64,000 bases of DNA from Tetranychus cinnabarinus (lineage: Eukaryota; Arthropoda; Arachnida; Trombidiformes; Tetranychidae). The notes below the pieces were generated by a model, which ran no database searches, was not told where the DNA came from, and saw only the letters and a program-made list of their open reading frames with translations. The stretch spans positions 1-64,000 of the forward strand of contig WHVY01000006.1 of assembly GCA_022266195.1 (NCBI GenBank), written 5' to 3'. Made by a program: the position numbers and the translations under genes. Shown here piece by piece: positions 58,617 to 64,000 of the stretch (the first letter of the stretch is position 1; each line of letters opens with the position of its first letter).

Positions 58617-61600
58617 CTATGAATTCTTCCTAGGAGTTGATATGATTGGCATTGGTATCTTGGATGAATTACACTTAAGTTGTGAGCAGTTTATCACAGA
58701 ATCATTTGGTTTACCATCAAATTCAGCTTCTAAGTTGATAGACTCACTACTGTTTACAATTTTACAAGGCATAGCACGTTCAACACGCGATTGATATTGA
58801 TTAACAAGGTTTTCCATCTTTTTCAAAATATCGTTATGTAAATTAAGTTGATCTTCTGATTTCTTAAGATTTTCTCCAGTATTTTTTCCATCTAATTCAT
58901 GGTTCTGGTGGCTATCATTATTGTTATTGTTATTGTCACTATCACCCAAAGACTTAGTTTCAACAGTTACTTGTGGATTCAGTTTAGTTGAACTATTAAC
59001 AGACTGAACACCATTAGTGATTTTCACCAATGTATTTAATGGAACTCGACTAGGGGACGAATCACTGCTTCTTGACCTTAGACTAGGCCTGGGTCGAGTA
59101 CCAAATCTAAGAGGAGATCGACTAGATTCACAAGGCTTAAATAAATCTGGATCCAGCATTGGCCTGTTACGAGATTTAAAAGTCCATGTTCTTATGGCTT
59201 CAGAATTTTCGGAATTTTGTCGATATAATTTACTGTTAGCAGATGATACATATCCAAAGCGATCTGCTCGACATGATCCAAGAGAAACTGATTCAGGCAA
59301 ACTGCTACGGGGAGTATTGAGTGAATATCGACCAACAGAACCGCGAACAAATGGTGATGCATTGGTGTTGCTATTTCCAACAGCTGTTTTATTTGTTCCT
59401 GGATGGTCTGATAATGGAGTTCGGGAAGATTGAGATGATGATCGACTCCTGGGAAGAGAAGCATAATAATTACGACCCCTTTCAAAACATGAGACCGGAG
59501 TTTCCTTAACATCTGAGATATTTCGTTTTGTATTCATCGTTTTGCGATTGGGTGATGATGATATCGAATGAGCAGCTCGAGCTCTTCCATTAATAGGATT
59601 ATTCCAGCTCATTTTAGAGTTAACCTGAGTTAGATCTTCACTACTTCGCGATTTATTTACATCTTGATCACTTCCAATATCCTGATTATTTGATCCTTTG
59701 TCACCATATCCTCGGGAAGACATTTTTTGCTCAGAGCGTCGATAACGACAGTTACGCTGAAAGGGCGATGAAAGAGTTGATCCATCCAATCTACCGGCAA
59801 TGCCATTTGATTTGACAGTTTTATTAGATAATTCTTTGCTTTCTAAAGTAAAATCGTCACCAGCCCAGGAAGGTTTTTGCGTACCAAGCAGGTCACTTGT
59901 TTTCATTATTTTCCTTGGTGAGCATTTGCGTGTTCTGCCACCTATTGATGTTAAAAGAGAACAAAACATTTTAAAAATTAGTGAAATGTTTGAAAAATTA
60001 AACATTGGATCAAAAATCAATTCTACTAGAGTAACTTGAACTCAATTGTAATCATATATTGATTTATAAATTTGCTATTCCTTGAACTCAATTGAAATCC
60101 ATGCCAATACAAGTAAAACAATTAAATTTCCTAAATGTTCCACTTTCTCTTGTTCCAATTATCCTTCTGTTATTTTATTAATAGTTGATTATAAACTATT
60201 AAAATATTTATTAATAATCTTAATGGAATATATTTTTCCATCTTTTACACTTTTCTTCCTTTTTTTGATATAATTTTTTCCATGTTTTCAGGTTTCAAAT
60301 AGTAATCAGAAGCTCAGTAATGACCTTCACCGCCGACGATTCATAATCCCACTCGATATTGTTTCCTTTAAACTATTCCATTAATTGGTATGTGAGTGTA
60401 TCAACAATACAAGGTCAATTCAGCTAATTTCGTATTTTAATTTACTCCATTACAAAACGCAAATCACTCATTTAACTCATTTAAAAATCTATTTTTCTTG
60501 TTTTTTTATTAAATTTTTGGATAAATTTATTAATATCATCAACCTACCTGTTGAACTTATGGCAGAAATTTGATTGATTTCACTTTCTGAAAACTCTGAC
60601 GAGGAAGAATCATGATATGTGCCTCTTTGCGGTGTTTTCACGGCATTTGCTGTTGCAACTGATGTTGATGTTGGACATGTTTTGTTTGTCTTGGCTGTGA
60701 CTGTTGTCTTTCCTTTATTTGATTTGATAGCTGATTGTGATTCGTGTTTTGATTGTAAATCATCATTCGGTTGATTATCCAATTGAGTAGGTGAAGGACT
60801 TTCCATTATTACACTTGATGTATCAGTTGAATCATCAGAATAGTGGGATGTCCGTGATTCTTGACGGTCAATAATAAGTACTTCAGGGTAACCTGAGGAT
60901 GATGTTGAACAAGTAGATGATGATGAAAATCGAGGAGTGCCACTGGTTCCATTGAATCCTTGAAATTCTTGTCGAGATTGAAGAGTACCATTAATACATT
61001 TACTTGCATTTGTCACATTATTTACAGTCGAATTGTTGGGGTTACGATTTGATTGTGATCCCATTAAATTGATGTAATCGTCTTTCATAGGGCCACTGTT
61101 ATGACGTTTTAAGTGGTGATTTGGTGAGTAAGAGTTGGATGAAATTGAGTTTTGACGTCCACTCAAATAGTTGACGGCATTTCCATTGGTCAAACCGACA
61201 CTGCCATTAACTTGGTTCGCATTGGGCTCATCAGGTCTTTAATAAAGAACAAGATTAAAAAATTATAATCAAACTCCTTTGAGCATTTATTTAATGATAA
61301 CTTACCGATTATAAGTGACAACCATTTTAGGCCCAGAAGATGGATCATCACCTTCAGTGAAAGTCACCTTTGCGGAGGTTGAAAAACGATGTCCTAAAAG
61401 TATGAATAAGACGAAAATAAAAGAAAGTAAATTTTTGTTATAAACAGTGATTAAAGTATGAATAAGGCTCATCATTCATATTATGCCATAGCAAGGGTTA
61501 GATTAAGTGTTCACCTTAATCTGTCAAATAAAAGTATCTGATTGAAGCCTTGATAATGGCAATGATTAAATTGAAATGCCTTTAAATGCCATCAAATGAG

Positions 61601-62159
61601 CAGAAAAAAAGTATTAAAGTGAAATATTCAGAGTTAATCAATGTCAGAATTACTACTGCAATTATTTTCTTTTTTTTACTATTAAGTGTTATTATAGTTA
61701 TCAGATATCATAATCGTTTTCAGTCATCAACTGATTGTTCAGTGTGATGTTCACAAGATGATTAATTGAAGACATTTTTTGTCCTCATTTCTCTTTTCCC
61801 TGAAAATGGTTCAAAATTGTGAGTAAATAAATGACAAAGATTCTGATGTCTTCTTGATAGCTCAATGAGTTACCTGCACGACATCGACATGGATCATGGC
61901 GATCAAGATAGTGACCGAGGGTGTCCCAACCACCACCAACGCGAACCATAACGTGATTACGAAGGATCTGTAAATTAATGACATTTCGGGTAAATTTATG
62001 ATTGAGAAAGGAAAGATTATAAAGAAGATTAACTGAGAAAATGTTATTTACCCGAACAAAAATAAGAACTTTAGTATCACCAATACGATACTTTCCATCA
62101 GCAACTTTGATCATTGGGAATTTTGATGGACAGGAACATCGACTCAGAATATCAACAAC
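58617..62159 (-). CDS. Gas2-like cytoskeletal linker (GAS2L / Pickled eggs type), 5'-partial
   Basis: Five exons on minus: 62159-62052, 61967-61874, 61393-61306, 61236-60548, 59941-58617, with agreeing phases and about 767 residues. Such proteins link actin and microtubules. The first two exons encode most of a GAS2-related (GAR) domain: RCSCPSKFPMIKVADGKYRI, then ILRNHVMVRVGGGWDTLGHY and DRHDPCRC, very close to human GAS2L1. The rest is a long Ser/Arg/Asn-rich tail (SRSSSQSSRTPLSDH and similar). Close to the end is SSKIPMP, an SxIP motif for EB1 binding at microtubule plus ends, where human GAS2L1 has SRIPTP. The calponin-homology domain that should precede GAR is not seen before 64000, so the gene continues beyond the window. 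Confidence 0.92.
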
Positions 62160-64000
62160 CTATTTAAGATCAAAATATTGATATAATTAACAAGTGTGGA
62201 TCAAATAAGAGCATTAAATATAAAAAATGGTTTAAATTGACAATTAATGAAAGCATCAGACAGTTCTACTCGATTAATAACTCTATCAAACATTATCTTT
62301 GATTTAAATGAATTACAATTGATTCACAAAATTGGAAAATTCAATTTTTCATCTGTTTTGAACTCGACAACAAAAAGCACCAGAAATGGTAATATTGAAT
62401 TATTCATTTCTGCTTTTCTTTTCATTGGATATTTCATTTCATGTACTTGACTTTTAACTACAAACCAGGATGAGAATAAGTTAACATGTGGTAAGCCATG
62501 TTTATCATCATGATAATGACATTCATCTAGACAGAATCCAAAGCAAATTCACACCAAACCTCTAGTCATTTAGTTGATCGATAGAGTCCAAGATCATTAG
62601 TTATTTTGTTTTGACTCGACAGAAATGGTAAAGCAGACATTATTCATCAATTGTTTTGCAAGAAGAGTCAAGATTTATGATCATGAAAACAATAGGAACC
62701 TTAAAATAGATATAAATTGAACAAGTTTCATCAATCAGTAGACTAGAAGGAAACTGTCTCAAGGTTAGTTTCGGGTGGGATTCATACCTAAAGACAAATT
62801 ATATAATGAAATAAAAATAAGAATAAGACTTTTTCTGGCAAATCAATAATGTTAACAGTTAGCAACAAAATAACTCACAATTTTAGTGGACAATCATTAA
62901 AAAACATTGTTTTTGAGGCGAATTAAAAGCCTTGAATCAATCTGTTCGAATATCAATTACAGATTTAAATGATTACTCGAATAAATGTGGGCTTCTTTTT
63001 AATTCCCAATTAAGGTAAAAACCATTAGTCAAGCATTGTTTTTCCGTTTTTTCACAGGGAAAAGATTCTCATTAATTTCATGGGTTGTACAATTAACCTT
63101 GACTCAAGTGATATTTTCAGGCCTTTTGATTCTCAATAAATCTGTTTCTTCTGATAATGGTTTGTATGATTTGTGATTATAATTGTCGCTTTTTAACTAA
63201 TCGTCCTATTTCAACATGACAAGTGAAGTCATTTGAATTAAAGTAGGCACAATAAGGATTATCTTATTTGCTGATAAAGATGATGAAGAGGATGTTGATT
63301 CAGTTTCTTCCGGTTACAAGCTAATAATACTAATGAATTTATATTTAATTATCGTGTCATATTTGATAATCTTTAAGCTCTCAACTGCGAATCTCTAATC
63401 ACATGTTTGTCTCAATGAGGTTAAACAAGCTTAATAGTCGCTAATCTCAAGTAAAGTAAATCTTAAAGTAATCAATCATATCATTACTATCACAATTTAA
63501 AACGAAGTTTGGACAGAAAGCGTGTTAATCGAGTAATTAAACGAAGGGTCATTCGCTGTTCATTTGGTCAGATGGTTTTATGAATGAGTTTTGATAAAAT
63601 AATTTTGACAAAGATGTATCTTGACGAGTAAAAGTGTCGATCAATATAATTGTAATGAAACAAATCACCTTAACAAGATTAATCATGTTTAAGATCATTC
63701 ATTATCAGATAAAATATAAACAAAAGGCCCACGCAAGTTTAACTTATTGTGAAAGTGCAATTTGATTATATAAAAATTGATTCTAATCATTTCAGACTTT
63801 CCCTTTCATTCAAAATATAAACTGATCAAAGATGATTTTGCCCAACAGCAATCTGTGCTTCTTTATTGAATTTAATATTGATTTTTATTGTACTTTCCCT
63901 TTTAATTTAACTCGTTTTTAATGTGAAAACTCGAACTTGAAAAATTGGTTGAGATATTTTTCACTGTCAGGTAAACGTTTATTGATTTTTTATAGCGACC
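62160..64000 (-). other. Probable large intron of the Gas2-like gene
   Basis: AT-rich. The acceptor at 62160-62161 requires an upstream exon in phase 0, and I find no calponin-homology exon on minus to the end of the window. No other gene or repeat recognised. Confidence 0.5.

Overview
The window is eukaryotic nuclear DNA: AT-rich, genes on both strands, spliced genes with GT-AG introns from about 50 bp to over 3 kb, and a 397-bp array of the arthropod telomere repeat (CCTAA on +, TTAGG on -). Gene content (receptor guanylate cyclase, a Hasp/LEV-9-type synaptic CCP protein, HP1-like protein, Gas2-like protein) suits an arthropod. Compactness and base composition would suit a mite, but I cannot fix the species. 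All exon structures were read by eye from splice signals, phase continuity and recalled family sequences; none was checked by transcript or database search.

Layout. 0.7-1.6 kb: 3' part of a glucosylceramidase gene (+). 2.3-3.8 kb: acid lipase (-). 4.4-5.85 kb: a 5'-truncated, frameshifted duplicate of NDUFAF7 (-). 6.1-15.0 kb: WAP/CCP/Ig secreted protein (+). 16.4-25.6 kb: 18-exon receptor guanylate cyclase (-), with a perfect 96-bp-arm inverted repeat in one intron. 25.6-32.3 kb: gene-poor island with terminal-inverted-repeat elements, hairpins and the interstitial telomere array. 32.3-34.6 kb: CPT2 (+). 34.9-36.5 kb: LRRC47 (-). 37.3-38.8 kb: intact NDUFAF7 (-). 39.5-41.4 kb: HP1-like chromodomain protein (-). 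42.0-46.6 kb: two-exon secreted disordered protein (-). 49.9-50.5 kb: intronless two-repeat filamin-like protein (+). 52.5-57.6 kb: intronless secreted repeat protein of 1704 residues (+). 58.6-62.2 kb: C-terminal part of a Gas2-like cytoskeletal linker (-), continuing beyond the window.

The genes do not form one pathway. GBA and the acid lipase are both lysosomal-type lipid hydrolases; CPT2 and NDUFAF7 are mitochondrial; the rest are signalling, synaptic matrix, chromatin and cytoskeletal genes.

The most notable signals concern rearrangement. The 5' leader, signal peptide and first extracellular residues of the guanylate cyclase gene (25380-25952, -) recur in opposite orientation as the 5' end of the giant repeat gene (52208-52697, +), which suggests a chimeric gene that captured a leader and secretion signal. 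NDUFAF7 was copied with its introns about 33 kb away and then broken. The telomere array sits inside an element with long imperfect terminal inverted repeats. The intronic foldback carries a second insertion flanked by TA.
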